Below are positions 6,401 to 7,591 of a stretch of DNA of 7,591 bases, one piece after another (the stretch's first letter is position 1; each line of letters starts with the position of its first letter). Where the stretch lies: the NCBI GenBank assembly GCA_023433265.1, contig JAEZDR010000055.1:1-7591 (forward strand). The letters are read 5' to 3'. The notes under the pieces were generated by a model. It worked only from the letters and a program-made list of their open reading frames with translations. It searched no databases and had not been told where the DNA came from. Made by a program: the position numbers and the translations under genes. Origin of the DNA: Bacteroidota bacterium (GTDB taxonomy: Bacteria > Bacteroidota > Bacteroidia > Chitinophagales > Chitinophagaceae).

Positions 6401-7591
6401 GGCCGAAGGGCATATTGATTAATAACCTGAATATCTCCCTGGGTAACCAGGCATTATTAATACAGAGTTCTCCGCCGCAATTGAATGCACCGATCAACAT
6501 TAACTTCTCCAATTTCAATATTCGTACAATAGCACGCCTGGCCAACCAGGATACCCTTTTGGCTGATGGGGTGGTAAACGGATTGGCAATCGTAAGAGAT
6601 GTGCTTGGAAAGCCCACGTTTACATCAGACCTAACCATAGATAACCTGACATATAAGCAGGATACGGTAGGGAATGTAAAAATGAATGTTCAATACGAAT
6701 CTTCTAACGTTATAGATGCAAATGTTCAGGTGAGCGGACGGAATGATCTATCGCTGACCGGTAAATATTACGTCAGTTCAGAAGAAATGGATCTCAATGT
6801 GAACCTCAGAAGATTCGATTTGGCAACATTAAAAGGTCTGGCCGCACCTCATGTAAGAGATGCCGGGGGCGAAATGTTGGGAAATATCTCTATCAAAGGT
6901 AAGTTTACCGATCCGCGTGTTTTAGGCGATTTGAATTTCAAGGGAGGATTTATAGCGCCTTCGGTTTTGGGCGAACGCTTTACATTCCCGGATGATGGAT
7001 TTACAATAACCAGTGATGGATTGAGACTAGAGAACTTTGTTGTGAAAGACTCGCTTGGAAACCAGGCCACCGTGAACGGAGCTATTTACACGAAGAACTT
7101 TTTAGACTACCGGTTCGATCTCACTGCGAAAACCAAGAATTTTAGGGTCATCAATTCTAAGCCTGGCTACCATAAACCCTTTTATGGATTACTTACTGTA
7201 GATAGCGACATTGAAATAACGGGCACGATGGAAAGCCCGCGAATTGACGGCTTTGTCTTTGTGCAGCGGACTACTGATTTCTATATCGTAACTCCAAGCC
7301 CTAATCCGGAACTTCAGTCAAGGCAGGGTGTCGTAGAGTTTGTTGACATTGACTCATTACGCGGCGATACCCTTCAACTGGCAATGGTGGAAGATACAGT
7401 TTCACGTTACGCAAATCTGAAAGGTCTGGAGTTCTATCTCAACCTTGAAACCGATACGGCAGCCCAGTTTACTGTAGTACTGGATGAAAGAAATGGGGAT
7501 GCAATAAAGATGAAAGGAAATGGTGACATCGCTATGGTGATAGATAAAAGCGGAAAGGTAAGCCTTACCGGTACATACGAACTCACCGCAG
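3496..7591 (+). CDS. TamB-like translocation/assembly module protein (AsmA-like), 3' truncated by window edge
   Basis: An uninterrupted frame of 1365 codons that is still open at the window end. TamB-family proteins are bridge-like, beta-rich proteins anchored in the inner membrane that cross the periplasm. They work with an Omp85-type partner in outer-membrane protein assembly or phospholipid transfer. The N-terminus has two or three basic residues, one membrane span (about residues 11-30, VFGWLTVIVLGIFLLVFILI), then LPPVQNGIRKE and GKLSISFPSKIVLENVLFED, the usual AsmA/TamB start. A Thr/Pro linker lies near 137-148. The body is a long series of short alternating strands with motifs such as ITGTMESPRIDG. 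The C-terminal TamB (DUF490) domain appears to begin around residue 1130 (KGKFTDPRVLGDLNFKGG, LRLENFVVKDSLGNQATV); its end lies beyond 7591, perhaps 250-350 residues more. GTG 3496 is chosen because it gives a typical MARIARIIVRVF start after an A-rich stretch; TTG 3460 is the alternative. The frame is closed upstream by TAG 3433-3435. The gene lies 75 bases after the small membrane operon, so co-transcription is possible. Confidence 0.92.
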   Translation, partial: MARIARIIVRVFGWLTVIVLGIFLLVFILIQLPPVQNGIRKETVSFLQDKLKTKVVIGKLSISFPSKIVLENVLFEDQRKVTLLSGKRLAVNISLMKLLDNQLQIRHIELDSVRTNIYRRNEDSSFNFQYIVDAFATPTQPVDTTAAPMSVDLDRIDFYNVGGNFMDAHTGNDLDFVVKRFSTRVTRFLPDSMQYAIPTLFVDGLSGKMRQYKPLVAVVESQAQVEAKSDQPLTAKLDLGTVDLNNISFSYNNDISSVATSFNVGEMFAEVQSINLQSLEVNLTELALKNSRSVIKLGRSTEAKKVAVQAGKEVEAQVNNPWKVKVSEVDFENNDFKLDNDNEPIQRVGFDYAHFDLKDITLKASALEFTPVAFKGNVDQMAFADEKSKFLLKQLQANFIYDDKQISIEDLLLETDKTVLRDRAVLRFPSLASISKNPGEMQIDAKLDRTNISVKDLITWVPSFVEVPAFSQNQHAVFYVNTEVSGYLKNLFLPYLQFRGFSGTNIDAKGRIVGLPDAQNAVYDLTINKLVTNKKDINALLPKGTLPPNINLPNSINMSGSVNGSMAQLSSRFNINTDKGSIDGVATFSGTRKSYNLRANATNLDLGYIISNPSLGKVSANIVARGVGFDPATANAMVDFNVRSARVNGYTYRNVDADIELRKGIAYISADSRDPNASLKIRGTANLKGKFPALDFDISANRLDLHALGLVTEPMVLEGEIDADIINADPAALAGTINAGNLFITYKGERYHADSLSLVATSTAGRNSLKLRSKFANADLQGRYDLTEIAPAVMQTIDRYYNIPGFKPAPFKPQEWTLKLSVFPEPFLFQFMPQLKGSDSLIADASFNSVTNQLDVAAKASRLVFNNQTLDSLNLTAATAGDRLNYSLTAQSFNSPSLKLAHTTVAGYVANNQVLADATSRDPLGNTQYAFSALAQQEGDGARIKVNPGNLILNYDKWNVSGDNYVVVGPKGILINNLNISLGNQALLIQSSPPQLNAPININFSNFNIRTIARLANQDTLLADGVVNGLAIVRDVLGKPTFTSDLTIDNLTYKQDTVGNVKMNVQYESSNVIDANVQVSGRNDLSLTGKYYVSSEEMDLNVNLRRFDLATLKGLAAPHVRDAGGEMLGNISIKGKFTDPRVLGDLNFKGGFIAPSVLGERFTFPDDGFTITSDGLRLENFVVKDSLGNQATVNGAIYTKNFLDYRFDLTAKTKNFRVINSKPGYHKPFYGLLTVDSDIEITGTMESPRIDGFVFVQRTTDFYIVTPSPNPELQSRQGVVEFVDIDSLRGDTLQLAMVEDTVSRYANLKGLEFYLNLETDTAAQFTVVLDERNGDAIKMKGNGDIAMVIDKSGKVSLTGTYELTA

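Overview
The window looks like chromosomal DNA from a Bacteroidota bacterium, most likely of the Chitinophagaceae/Sphingobacteriia type. The reasons are the protein content (a Bacteroidota-style TamB-like protein and a YtxH plus holin-superfamily-III pair), the lack of strong Shine-Dalgarno sequences, moderate GC, and REP-like repeats. The family-level placement is inference.

Left part (1-1194): the 3' end of an unrecognised plus-strand gene (1-261) is followed by about 930 bases without a convincing gene. This gap is pyrimidine-rich on the plus strand. It holds three copies of a REP-like palindrome, each preceded on the minus strand by GTAG; a roughly 91-base duplication around copies 1 and 3; a ten-unit 9-base tandem repeat (721-810); and a possible decayed minus-strand gene end. 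Reading frames through the duplicated block differ between copies, so it is best treated as non-coding.

Middle (1195-3420): a complete class III PLP-dependent aminotransferase is followed, after a gap holding nested palindromes, by three tightly packed small genes: a YtxH-domain membrane protein, a holin-superfamily-III-like membrane protein (5-base gap), and an unrecognised 126-residue protein that overlaps it. They form a probable operon acting at the inner membrane or envelope.

Right part (3496-7591, running off the edge): a very long open frame starting at a GTG encodes an AsmA/TamB-like protein with one N-terminal membrane anchor, a long beta-rich body and the beginning of the C-terminal TamB domain. 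It probably spans the periplasm and works in outer-membrane assembly or lipid transfer. All genes are on the plus strand; the REP-like elements appear to be active in minus-strand orientation.

The most unusual part is the repeat cluster at 528-932. I see no evidence for a new defence or metabolic system in this window.
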